A stretch of DNA of 64,000 nt from positions 1-64,000 of the forward strand of contig JBGSHM010000006.1 in assembly GCA_041752235.1 (NCBI GenBank), written 5' to 3'. The position numbers and the translations under genes were made by a program. The notes under the pieces are model-generated. The model had not been told where the DNA came from and ran no database searches. It worked only from the letters and a program-made list of their open reading frames with translations. This DNA is from SpSt-398 sp041752235 (GTDB taxonomy: Bacteria > Bacteroidota > Bacteroidia > Chitinophagales > Chitinophagaceae). Below are positions 41,039-50,400 of the stretch, in pieces; the stretch's first letter is position 1, and each line of letters starts with the position of its first letter.

Positions 41039-42289
41039 ATGACAACATCCAACACAAAAGTCAAATTGCTGGCTCCGGCGGGGTCGATGGACTGTGTAAC
41101 CGCAGCTATCAATGCCGGTGCCGATGCCATCTATTTCGGGGTCGAGCAGTTGAATATGCGTACCCGTTCTTCGGGTGGATTCTCGATCGAGGATATCAAA
41201 GAGGTGGTCCGGATCTGTCATGCATCGGGTGTAAAAGCCTATCTCACCCTGAACACAGTGATGTATGATCATGACCTTCGCCTTTTACAAGTAATATTAA
41301 ATGAAGCAAGTGATCAGGGTATTGACGCTGTCATTGCGGCCGATGTTTCCGTATTTCAGCAATGCATGGTTTTGGGTATCCCGGTACATGTATCCACACA
41401 GGCTAATATCAGTAATCTGGCTGCGGTAGAATTTTATGCCCGGTTCTCTGATCTGGTGGTATTGGCCCGGGAGTTGACCCTGCAGCAAATCGCTCACATC
41501 ACGGCAGATATAAAGCGTAAAGATATTCGTGGCGTGTCGGGAGAACGTATGCAGGTGGAGATATTCGTCCATGGCGCATTGTGTATGGCTGTTTCCGGAA
41601 AATGTTACCTGAGTCTTCATTCCCAATGGGCTTCTGCTAACCGGGGTGCCTGTGTGCAAAATTGCAGGAGGCCATACAAAGTTGCCGATGCGGAGACCGG
41701 AGAGGAGTTGTTGATCGACAATGAGTATATCATGTCGCCCAAAGACCTATGTACAATCGGCGTTCTTGAACAGGTAATAGAAACAGGTGTGGATGTGCTC
41801 AAGATCGAAGGCCGGAGCAAAGGCGCTGATTATGTTTTTGAGACCACCCGGTGTTACAAAGAAGCGATCGCGGCCATTGAAGAAGGGGCATATACGCCCA
41901 CAAAAATAGAAGCCTGGCTAAAGCGCCTGGATACCGTGTATAACCGCGGTTTCTGGGAAGGGTACTATGTTGGCCATTCAATGGGGGAGTGGACGACTAC
42001 GCCGGGTTCTGTCGCCAAAGAAAAAAAGACCTATGTGGCCAAGGGGGTGAAGTATTATGGAAAAATAGGGGTAGGGGAATTTGATATCGAAACGGGAAGC
42101 CTTGAGCAAGGAGATACGATCCTACTGATCGGTAATGCCCATGGGGTTTTAAAAATGAAACTGGAGCCGCTGATGGTGAACGGGCAACCAGCAATCAAAG
42201 CAAGCAAAGGAGACAAGATCACGATCCCGGTGGCGACCAAAGTCAGCCCGGGGGATAAACTATATAAGATCACCGAAGCCAATGCCTAA
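41039..42289 (+). CDS. U32 peptidase family protein (TrhP/RlhA-type RNA hydroxylation)
   Basis: The 416-residue protein has the U32 signature EIFVHGALCMAVSGKCYLS near residue 175, followed by NRGACVQNCRRPY. These conserved Cys residues probably hold an iron-sulfur cluster. U32 proteins such as TrhP (YegQ) and RlhA make 5-hydroxyuridine in tRNA or 5-hydroxycytidine in rRNA; true peptidase activity is doubtful. The N-terminus KVKLLAPAGSMDCVTAAINAGADAIYFG forms the first barrel strands, and the C-terminus is a small beta domain. A ferredoxin gene overlaps its end by eight bases. This favours a redox role. Confidence 0.88.
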   Translation: MTTSNTKVKLLAPAGSMDCVTAAINAGADAIYFGVEQLNMRTRSSGGFSIEDIKEVVRICHASGVKAYLTLNTVMYDHDLRLLQVILNEASDQGIDAVIAADVSVFQQCMVLGIPVHVSTQANISNLAAVEFYARFSDLVVLARELTLQQIAHITADIKRKDIRGVSGERMQVEIFVHGALCMAVSGKCYLSLHSQWASANRGACVQNCRRPYKVADAETGEELLIDNEYIMSPKDLCTIGVLEQVIETGVDVLKIEGRSKGADYVFETTRCYKEAIAAIEEGAYTPTKIEAWLKRLDTVYNRGFWEGYYVGHSMGEWTTTPGSVAKEKKTYVAKGVKYYGKIGVGEFDIETGSLEQGDTILLIGNAHGVLKMKLEPLMVNGQPAIKASKGDKITIPVATKVSPGDKLYKITEANA

Positions 42290-42503
42290 ACTCATTCAAT
42301 ACCGGGATAAATGCATTGGCTGTGGGGTCTGTCATCAATGGCAACCCGCCTGGTGGCGAATGTCAAAAAGGGATGGGAAGGCCACCCTGATAAAAGGAGA
42401 GAAGAAGAATCAAACCTATGTACGGGACATTCCAGTTGAAGAGGAGGACCTGGCGAAAAAGGTGGTCCGCGACTGCCCCGTGCGTATTATAAAATGGGTA
42501 TGA
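42282..42503 (+). CDS. Small 4Fe-4S ferredoxin-like protein
   Basis: This 73-residue protein carries one cluster motif, CIGCGVCHQWQP near residues 11-17, with the fourth Cys in RDCPVRI near 66. This is the single-cluster ferredoxin layout with a long insert. The body is basic and carries a Trp pair. Its ATG lies inside the end of the U32 gene and its stop overlaps the next gene as ATGA. The tight coupling suggests it passes electrons to the U32 enzyme, possibly from the flavin-binding neighbour. Confidence 0.85.
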   Translation: MPKLIQYRDKCIGCGVCHQWQPAWWRMSKRDGKATLIKGEKKNQTYVRDIPVEEEDLAKKVVRDCPVRIIKWV

Positions 42504-42922
42504 ACAAGGATATCATTCAATTCATCCGGAAACAAAAGACAGCCACGGTATGTACCGTAAACGAGCAGGGGAATCCCTATTGCTTTAGTTGTTTCTATGT
42601 TTTTGAGGAAAAAGAAGGCATTTTAATTTATAAGACCCATGCCGATTCGCACCATGTACCGATGATGAAGATCAAAAAAGAGGTCGCTGGTTCGATCCTG
42701 CCCGGGAAAGCAGACCCTGTAATTGTCAGAGGCATCCAGTTTGAAGGAGTCGTGATCGACCCCTCTGATCCGTCGGCTGCCCATGCCTCCCGTGATTATC
42801 ATTTACGATATCCCTTTGCCCTGGCCATGGGAGGCGATATCTGGGTGATCCGTTTACATCATATAAAAATGACGGATAGCAGCAAAGGCTTTGGCACCAA
42901 GATAGAGTGGGAGCGGGAATAA
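42500..42922 (+). CDS. Pyridoxamine 5'-phosphate oxidase-fold flavin-binding protein
   Basis: The 140-residue protein has the split-barrel fold of PNPOx-like flavoproteins (YhbP type): KQKTATVCTVNEQGNPYCFSCFYVF, ILIYKTHADSHHVPMM and a later GIQFEGVVID strand. It probably binds FMN or F420-like flavin as a dimer; the substrate is unknown. The ATG at 42500 overlaps the ferredoxin stop codon as ATGA; an ATG at 42494 is also in frame. It is the third gene of the U32-ferredoxin unit. Confidence 0.82.
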   Translation: MNKDIIQFIRKQKTATVCTVNEQGNPYCFSCFYVFEEKEGILIYKTHADSHHVPMMKIKKEVAGSILPGKADPVIVRGIQFEGVVIDPSDPSAAHASRDYHLRYPFALAMGGDIWVIRLHHIKMTDSSKGFGTKIEWERE

Positions 42923-42988
42923 ATTACCTCATCGCCATGACCGAAATTGTATATTGACTATTCCGCAATTTCTTTCCACCTTTGCCAT

Positions 42989-44008
42989 ATGAACGTTCTC
43001 GAAAATATTTCCCTCAAACCATTTAATTCGTTTGGTATCGATGTCAGGGCCAGGTATTTCGCACGGTTCAATACTGCCGAAGAACTGGATGGGTTACTGG
43101 ATCAGCGGCAACGGGGTGCTGTAAAGGATACCTGGATATGGGGAGGAGGGAGCAATATCCTGCTGACACAAGACCTCAAAGGTTGGGTGATGAAAAACGA
43201 ATGCAAGGGGATTGAAGAAGTGCATGAGGATAGGGAATATGTATATGTTAAAGTAGGCGCCGGCGAAAACTGGCATCAATTTGTGCAATACTGCACGCTT
43301 CGGAATTGGGCTGGTGTAGAAAACCTTTCGCTCATTCCCGGCAATGTTGGCGCTGCACCCATTCAAAATATCGGGGCCTATGGGGTAGAGCTCAGGGATA
43401 CTTTTCTCGACCTGGAGGCCTTTCACCTGGAAGATAGGAGGATCATATCTTTTACCAATTCAGATTGCCGCTTTGGTTATCGTGACAGTGTGTTCAAACA
43501 GGAATTGAAAGGTAAGGTCGCTATTCTCAATGTTACATTTCGCTTAAAAAAACATCCGGTCTTTCATACCAGTTATGGTGCTATCACCCAGGAATTGGAA
43601 AGAATGGGTGTGCAACAATTATCCATTCAGGCAATTTCCGAAGCGGTGATCCGTATCCGTCAATCCAAACTCCCGGATCCTCAATTCATCGGCAATGCAG
43701 GCAGTTTCTTCAAGAACCCCGAGGTGAGTTCAGATGAATTTAACAATTTACGTCAGCAATTCCCCGATATCGTGGGGTATCCCATATTGGGCAATCGGGT
43801 AAAACTGGCCGCCGGATGGATGATCGAACAATGCGGCTGGAAAGGTTTCAGAAAAGGTGATGCCGGTTGTCACGAAAAACAAGCACTTGTCCTTGTTAAC
43901 TATGGTCAGGCTACCGGGAAGGAGTTATTTTCCCTGAGTGAAGATATATTGATATCTGTTAAGGAGAAATATGGTGTAATGCTGGAAAGAGAAGTGAATA
44001 TTCTTTAA
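42989..44008 (+). CDS. murB: UDP-N-acetylenolpyruvoylglucosamine reductase
   Basis: MurB reduces UDP-GlcNAc-enolpyruvate to UDP-MurNAc in peptidoglycan synthesis with FAD and NADPH. The start is NISLKPFNSFGID, the FAD loop is WGGGSNILLT, the domain with SLIPGNVGAAPIQNIGAYG near residue 115 and the RYDSVFK-like FGYRDSVFK segment are type I MurB features. The proton-donor Ser is in IGNAGSFFKNPEV near 228 and the C-terminal Glu region is at the end of the chain. The ATG at 42989 follows CCACCTTTG by four bases, another short-leader arrangement. Confidence 0.96.
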   Translation: MNVLENISLKPFNSFGIDVRARYFARFNTAEELDGLLDQRQRGAVKDTWIWGGGSNILLTQDLKGWVMKNECKGIEEVHEDREYVYVKVGAGENWHQFVQYCTLRNWAGVENLSLIPGNVGAAPIQNIGAYGVELRDTFLDLEAFHLEDRRIISFTNSDCRFGYRDSVFKQELKGKVAILNVTFRLKKHPVFHTSYGAITQELERMGVQQLSIQAISEAVIRIRQSKLPDPQFIGNAGSFFKNPEVSSDEFNNLRQQFPDIVGYPILGNRVKLAAGWMIEQCGWKGFRKGDAGCHEKQALVLVNYGQATGKELFSLSEDILISVKEKYGVMLEREVNIL

Positions 44009-44064
44009 CATTTGCAAAACAGCGGATTTTGTTTTTATCTTGTCATTCCAATAAAACAACTTTT

Positions 44065-44544
44065 ATGAAAAAGATCATCTTGACTTTATCCTTTGCATTG
44101 GTCGGATTTGTTGCTGTACAAGCTCAATCCATGTATTTTGAATTAGGTGGACCTGGTCTGGCCTCCATCAACTTTGATACACGTTTCGCAAAATCCGATG
44201 ATGGATTTGGTGGTCGTGTGGGTGTGGGTGGATTTAGTTTAGGTACCAGTGGTGACCGCGTAGGTGTTGTTTTCATTCCCATCGGAGTTAACTATCTGTT
44301 GGGACGGGATGGAAAAAATTATTTTGAATTGGGTGGTGGTCTAACCCCCGTAATCGCTTCCAACTCTTCCAGTGATGGTGACTTTACGTCCACCTTCGGA
44401 CACGTTTCTTTTGGTTACCGGATGCAGCCTGCTGATGGCGGGTTTATTTTCCGTGCTTTTATCAGCCCCGTTTTTGGTAAGGGATACTTTATTCCTTATT
44501 ACGGTGGGTTATCTTTTGGATATAAATTTGGTGGAAAGAAATAA
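44065..44544 (+). CDS. Small outer-membrane beta-barrel-like protein
   Basis: The 159-residue protein has a clear signal peptide (LTLSFALVGFVAVQAQS) and a mature part of alternating aromatic/polar strands rich in Gly: YFELGGPG, FGGRVGVGGF, FIPIGVNYLLG, FGHVSFGYRMQ and the terminal GLSFGYKFGGKK. This resembles eight-stranded outer-membrane barrels of Bacteroidota with no known function. The start ATG at 44065 removes an unlikely 12-residue extension. A 72-base hairpin follows directly. Confidence 0.75.
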   Translation: MKKIILTLSFALVGFVAVQAQSMYFELGGPGLASINFDTRFAKSDDGFGGRVGVGGFSLGTSGDRVGVVFIPIGVNYLLGRDGKNYFELGGGLTPVIASNSSSDGDFTSTFGHVSFGYRMQPADGGFIFRAFISPVFGKGYFIPYYGGLSFGYKFGGKK

Positions 44545-44561
44545 TAGCCTTTTTTGTACTA

Positions 44562-44635
44562 ACCGCAAAGGCACTAAGACGCAAAGGGCCGCTAAGATTT
44601 CTTAGTGGCCCTTTGCGTCTTAGTGCCTTTGCGGT
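44562..44635. repeat. 36-bp near-perfect hairpin between convergent genes
   Basis: Arms 44562-44597 and 44600-44635 are reverse complements with a single C/T difference and a two-base loop. The words ACCGCAAAGGCACTAAGACGCAAAG belong to the GCAAAGACGC family. It lies between the barrel gene and the convergent MoxR gene and fits a bidirectional terminator. Confidence 0.88.
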
Positions 44636-44643
44636 AAATATAC

Positions 44644-46179
44644 TTAAGTAAAATCTTCCCCATCATAATCCACTTCTTCTCCTCCGCCCAAATTGATCAT
44701 CGATCCCATCAGGTCCTTGAACTCAATACGACCATCGATCATTTTCTTGCTGATCAGGGAAAAAGAAGCCAATCCATGTAAAACAAATTCCATCAGGAGG
44801 GCTGATTCTTTTTCATTGGCATTTTTATAATATTTCTTTACAAGTGCATGAAGCCCCTCCACTTTATAAAGCTGCTGTACTTTATCCTCGTCTTTGGTAT
44901 GTAAGAATATATCCAAATGATTGCCCTTGTCAAACCAGTTAATCACGGGACGATAGGGGTTCTCGTCTTTTTGTTCGGGATCCTGTTTGCCTTTTACCCG
45001 TCGTTTGAGTGATTCAGGATTGGGAAAATAATGAATGAACTGGCTCCGTACCGCCTTGTCCAGTAAATTCATGGCTACCTGATATGGACCTTCCTGTTCC
45101 CCTTCGTACACCAGTTCGATTTTACCCGTAATGGAAGGAATAATGCCGGCCAGGTCACTGATCCATACCTGTGTTTCCTTTTCTCCATTCACAAAAGCCC
45201 TTCGTTCAGCCGTGCTGATGGCATTCTCATAGGCAGAGATCGTCAATCGCGCACTGACCCCGCTTTTTTTGTCCACCAATTCACTGCCTCTCGCTTCAAA
45301 GGCTACTTGCTCAATGAGCCTTCTACCGAGGTCACTGATGCGGACCTTCTTACTTTGCTCCTCCGTGACCGCTGCTTCCTGGGTGGTAATTTCCAGGGCC
45401 GTTGTTATATCCTTGGGATAGTGTGTCAGAATCTGGCTTTCGATCCGGTCTTTTAAAGGGGTAACGATGGAGCCACGATTGGTATAATCCTCCGGATTGG
45501 CGGTAAAGACAAACAGAATGTCCAGCGGTAATCTTAGTTTGAACCCACGTATCTGTACATCTCCTTCTTCCAATATATTGAACAGGGCTACCTGTATTCT
45601 GGCCTGGAGATCCGGTAATTCATTGATCACAAATATGCTCCGGTTGCTCTTGGGAATGATACCATAATGGATCACGCGTTCATCAGCAAAGGTGAGTTTG
45701 AGCGTCGCTGCTTTGATGGGATCCACATCACCGATCAGGTCAGCCACACTTACATCGGGAGTAGCCAGCTTTTCCCCATAGCGCTGGGCCCGGTGTAACC
45801 AGGCAATAGGGGTATCATCACCTTTCTCAGCAATCAAGTCGAGCGAATATCGGGAGATGGGATGCAATGGGTCATCATTGATCTCTGAACCTGCAATCAC
45901 CGGAATGTATTCATCCAACAGGTCGGTCATCAGCCGGGCCATACGGGTCTTGGCCTGCCCACGCAATCCCAAAAAAAGGATATTGTGCCGGCTAAGCAAG
46001 GCAGTCTCCACATCCGGAATCACCGTATCCTCATATCCCAGGATGCCGGGGAAACTATTCTCCTTGTTCTTGAGCCGCTTGATCAGGTTCTGCCGGATCT
46101 CTTCCTTGATGGACCGGGATTGATACCCCGATTTCTTTAATTGTCCTAAGGTCTTTATGTCGTTGTGTTTCATTTCCAT
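44644..46179 (-). CDS. MoxR/ChlI-type AAA+ ATPase
   Basis: The 511-residue protein is an AAA+ ATPase of the MoxR/magnesium-chelatase-like clade. The P-loop is GLRGQAKTRMARL near residue 72, which lacks the usual second Gly but is typical of this group. Walker B is IFVINELPDL near 190, sensor 1 is FVFTANPEDYTNRG, and a helical lid and a long C-terminal extension of about 200 residues follow. Such ATPases remodel targets together with VWA-domain partners. Its partner gene lies 65 bases upstream on the same strand. The substrate of the pair is unknown. Confidence 0.85.
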   Translation of the reverse strand: MEMKHNDIKTLGQLKKSGYQSRSIKEEIRQNLIKRLKNKENSFPGILGYEDTVIPDVETALLSRHNILFLGLRGQAKTRMARLMTDLLDEYIPVIAGSEINDDPLHPISRYSLDLIAEKGDDTPIAWLHRAQRYGEKLATPDVSVADLIGDVDPIKAATLKLTFADERVIHYGIIPKSNRSIFVINELPDLQARIQVALFNILEEGDVQIRGFKLRLPLDILFVFTANPEDYTNRGSIVTPLKDRIESQILTHYPKDITTALEITTQEAAVTEEQSKKVRISDLGRRLIEQVAFEARGSELVDKKSGVSARLTISAYENAISTAERRAFVNGEKETQVWISDLAGIIPSITGKIELVYEGEQEGPYQVAMNLLDKAVRSQFIHYFPNPESLKRRVKGKQDPEQKDENPYRPVINWFDKGNHLDIFLHTKDEDKVQQLYKVEGLHALVKKYYKNANEKESALLMEFVLHGLASFSLISKKMIDGRIEFKDLMGSMINLGGGEEVDYDGEDFT

Positions 46180-46244
46180 GTCTTCCTCGCGCTCCCTCGC
46201 GCCTTCGCGCCCTTGCGGTAAAATTCAATCTTATACCGCTAAGA

Positions 46245-47342
46245 TCAATACACCGTCTTCCTCTTCCCCGATTCAAAATCCCTAAATATAAATGCCCCCA
46301 ATTTATCCAGACTCGCAAAAAACGCTTTTCCATTATTCGTTTCCGTGAATTCCTGCACAAACCGCTGCAAATAGGGATCCGTTGCGATCATAAAAGTCGT
46401 GATCGGGATCTTCAATTTTTTACATTGGGCCGCCAGATTCATACACCGGCTCGTCACCTTCCTGTCAAGGCCAAAACTGTTCTTATAATATCGTTTACCG
46501 ATTTTTAAACAGGTAGGTTTCCCATCCGTGATCATAAAGATCTGTTTGTTTGGATTCTTTCTTCTTCTCAAAATATCCATCGCCAGTTCCAAGCCGGCAA
46601 CAGTATTCGTATGATAAGGGCCTACCTGCAGATAGGGCAGGTCTTTGATCTCCACCGGCCAGGCATCATTTCCAAACACCACAATATCCAGGGTATCCTT
46701 GGGATAGCGGGTGGTGATCAATTCACTTAAGGCCATGGCCACTTTTTTGGCGGGTGTGATTCGGTCCTCGCCATATAGGATCATGGAATGGGAAATATCG
46801 ATCATCAGCACCGTAGAGGTCTGTGATTTGAAATCCGTTTCCTTAATGCTCAGGTCGTCTTCCTGAATATGAAATCCTTCTATGCCATGATTGATCTGTG
46901 CATTGCGGATGGATTCGGTAAAGTCGATCTGCTCCAACATATCCCCAAAGCGAAAAGGGCGTGTTTCCGGATTGGTCTCATCGCCCTGGCCGGGTTTATG
47001 TGTGCGATGGTCTCCCTGTTTGGTCTTTTTCAGTTTGCCAAAAATATCCTCGAGGCTTTTCTTACGAATACCCTGTTCCGTTTTAGGCGTGATCTTGATC
47101 TCTCCTTTTTGATTCTCTTCAGTGAGGTATCCCTTTTCTTTCAGGTCATCAATAAAATCCCCCATCCCATATTCACCATCGGTCAGTTGGTATTGCTTGT
47201 CGAGTTCATTCATCCAGGACAAGGCTTCGCCCGCATCCCCACTGGTATAAGTGAGTAATTGCATGAAGAGATCGAGCAATTGCTCGAATCTTGTTTTCCC
47301 TTCCTGGTTGGGGTCATATCCTCTGAAATGATAACCTTTCAT
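46245..47342 (-). CDS. VWA-domain partner of the MoxR-type ATPase
   Basis: The 365-residue cytosolic protein has a C-terminal von Willebrand A domain at about 175-365 with a full MIDAS: DISHS at 182-186, the Thr in the TNTVAGLELA loop, and Asp in MITDGKP. The N-terminal part is charged and helical (QLLDLFMQLLTYTSGDAGEA) and resembles ChlD-like linkers. It is followed by the AAA+ gene, giving the usual VWA-MoxR arrangement in which the VWA protein recruits the target. There is no signal peptide or membrane helix, unlike the BatA/BatB proteins. Confidence 0.85.
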   Translation of the reverse strand: MKGYHFRGYDPNQEGKTRFEQLLDLFMQLLTYTSGDAGEALSWMNELDKQYQLTDGEYGMGDFIDDLKEKGYLTEENQKGEIKITPKTEQGIRKKSLEDIFGKLKKTKQGDHRTHKPGQGDETNPETRPFRFGDMLEQIDFTESIRNAQINHGIEGFHIQEDDLSIKETDFKSQTSTVLMIDISHSMILYGEDRITPAKKVAMALSELITTRYPKDTLDIVVFGNDAWPVEIKDLPYLQVGPYHTNTVAGLELAMDILRRRKNPNKQIFMITDGKPTCLKIGKRYYKNSFGLDRKVTSRCMNLAAQCKKLKIPITTFMIATDPYLQRFVQEFTETNNGKAFFASLDKLGAFIFRDFESGKRKTVY

Positions 47343-47419
47343 GTTTTCCTATTCACCAATTTACGACAATATTCCGCGGTGATAAGTAATAAATAACACC
47401 GTAACAACGATTCAGTTCA

Positions 47420-47449
47420 AAAATAAAAAAGCCCTCTGAGGGGAGGGCT
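47420..47449 (-). terminator. Rho-independent terminator of the GT117 operon
   Basis: On the minus strand AGCCCTC (47449-47443) pairs with GAGGGCT (47436-47430) around six bases, followed by TTTTTATTTT. It lies 20 bases past the end of the DUF2723 gene. Confidence 0.85.
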
Positions 47450-47468
47450 TTTGGATATGAAACAAAGG

Positions 47469-50400
47469 TTAATTTATTTTACCCGTATCCTTCTTGGGTA
47501 TTGTATCCTGAATAGATCCAGGCTGTGGTATGGCAGGAAACTCGGGAAGGGTTGACTTGGTGGCCTTCTCGGGCGCATACCGTATGACCACCGTATTCAA
47601 TACTTCCTTGAGACTGTTATTGATAGCCTCCTCGGTCCGAATACCGGTATAAAATTCAGGTTTGCTGTTTTTCAGGTAGGTATAATATTTCTCCTGCTCA
47701 TCCAGGTCCTTTACCAGTGCTTTTCTTACTTTTTCTGCCAATGCAGTATCACCGGTTTTGTAGGCGGCTTCCATATAGATCAGGCTCGACTGGTTGTGGG
47801 CATTGTAATGGGCAGCAGCCGCATAAGGGAGGTTAGCCGGGTTCACCATGCTCTCAAATTTGGCGAGCAGTTTACGCCCATCTTCTTTTCTTCCTTTATC
47901 AGCCAGGTTACCAGCCATTTCAGCAAAAGCATTCCGCATACCCAGTGCTTCACGACGGTTGACCTCATCCAGATAAATACCAGGTTGGTTCAGGGAGCCA
48001 GCCGCAAAAATATTCATCAGGCGGCTGTACATCGAGTCGGTATTGTTTTCGCGGATCTGTGTACCGCCCAGGTAATTTTCGCGCATAGCCTGCTCAGTGG
48101 TCCAATTGGCCTGTGGGGCTTCCACCATTTTAGGTATCAGGCGGTAAACCGTTCCTTCCTTACGCAGGTTTTGATAAAAACCAAGATCAGGATAGGGGGC
48201 CGTAAAGCAGATCGGACGGTTCCAATCATTGGAGGCGATCAGGGCCAGGATGATCAGATCACTCTTGGTAATCGGCTTTCCTTCCTGGATCTCCAGACGC
48301 AATTCAGTCATCACGGGATCTGTGGAAAGCAAGGTGCCATTGGCCTTAACCTTGGCCGTATCTACAGGTACTTTGAATTTGCGTACCGGATAATACTGTT
48401 CGTATTTAGGTAAACGAAGGGCCTGCAATACGGTGTCAAGATCATTGTACACTTCCTGGTTCAATTCAGGACGGAAACGCAGGTAATTGCGTTTATTCCC
48501 TTCTATATCATCCACACTGAATACCACATCCAATGCCTTGGAACCATTTACCGCATTGCGCAGTTGATTGATATACCAATCGATTCCCAACAAGCTGTTA
48601 TTGACGATCCGTACATCGGGACGGATATTTTCCACTTCCTGCGCATACCAGAGCGGATACGTATCATTATCGCCAAAGGTGAATAGGATCGCATCTTTAG
48701 GACAGCTCTCCAGGGTATTTCGGGCGGTTTCACGCGCCAGGTCTTTTTTACCCCGGTCATGATCATCCCATTCCTGGCTGGCCATCAACAAAGGAATAGC
48801 CAATCCAACCACCGCAAGCGAACCGGTCAGGGCTTTGCCATTTCCGGAAAGGGCATTGAATAGGAAATAGAGTATCGTGGATACGGCGGCAAACAGGGCC
48901 GTTGACATCACAGCGGAGATCAGCATGCTGCCCCCTGTTCCAGGCGCACCAGCCATCAAAATGATGAGGAAGGTGAGGATGGAGCCATAGGTCAGCGTAG
49001 CCACCAGGTCTTTTTGTTTTTCCTTGTGTTCTTTGATCAGGCGGTAGAAACCTACCAGCGAAAGCCCGATCCAGATCGCAAAGGCATAGAAAGAACCCAC
49101 ATAGGCATAATCACGTTCACGGGGCTGGTTACCCGGTTGGTTCAGATAAAGCACAATGGCGATACCGGTAAAGAAGAAAAGCAGGAAGGTGACCAGCCAA
49201 TCTTTTCGATGGAACAGGAATTGATACACACATCCCAATATTCCCAGGATAAAGGGAAGGAGGAAAAGTTTGTTGTTGGCCTGGTTTTCTTTCAGTGATT
49301 CAGGCAATTTGGATTGGTCTCCCAATCTTGCATTGTCGATAAAGGAGATACCGGTGATCCAGTTAGCATCTCTTTTATTTCCTGAAGCCTGAAGATCGTT
49401 TTGACGACCGGAGAAATTCCAGAGCAGGTATCGCCAATACATCATCCCCATTTGATAACTCATAAACCATTCGATATTATCACCATAGGTAGGCTTTTTC
49501 ACAGCGATCCGGTCGCCAGGTCTTACAACGGCGCCTTTCTGAACGGTGATCTGTGCATTTTCACCCACTTCATAAAAGTCGGGTTGTCCCTGCTCATTCT
49601 GTGTTTGCACCCCTACACCGGGTGTTACAGCGGTGATCACACTCAATTGACGGGCCTTTACTTCCAGATCAAGCCAGTCAACATAAGTATCAAAATGGTA
49701 TTGGTCATTCGATGCATCCCACACACGCGGGAAGATCATTTTATCCTTACTGTCATATACGTATTCAAAGTCTTTTCCAAGTTCTTTGTATTGGGTAGAA
49801 TCTTTGCGATAACGCATCCTTGTTTCTTTTACATCCCTGGGTTGTGATTCAAAGGTGGGGCCATATAACAGGGGAGCGCTACCATATTGTTCACGACCAA
49901 AATAGGAGGCCAGGCTCATGGGATTGTCCACATTGGCCATATCGATCACCGGATTCGCATTCGAACGGATAAGGGTCGTAACATAGGTAGAAAAGCCCAC
50001 CAGGATGAATAGAAAACACCAGATACCCAGACGCAACAGGTGACTTCCTTTTTTGCGCGCATAGCGAAGGCCAACCCAGGAAAGCAGACCGAGCAAGGCA
50101 AAGAAGAAGCTAAATCCGGAAAAGAAGGGGAGCCCGAAATTGTTGACAAATATCCGATCCATGCCAGCCGACCAGCGGGGCAATAAATAAATAAAGATCC
50201 ATAAGGCCAGACCAGTGATCAGGCCACTCAGGATAAAGGCAAAAATACCACCACGCACCGAATAGTTATAGCGGCGGTAGTAGTAGATCATTACGATCGG
50301 GGGAATGGTCAACAGGTTCAGCAAGTGAACGGTTACAGCCAGTCCGATCATGAAAAATATAAACACGATCCAACGATCAACCTTGGCTTTTTCGGTGGCA

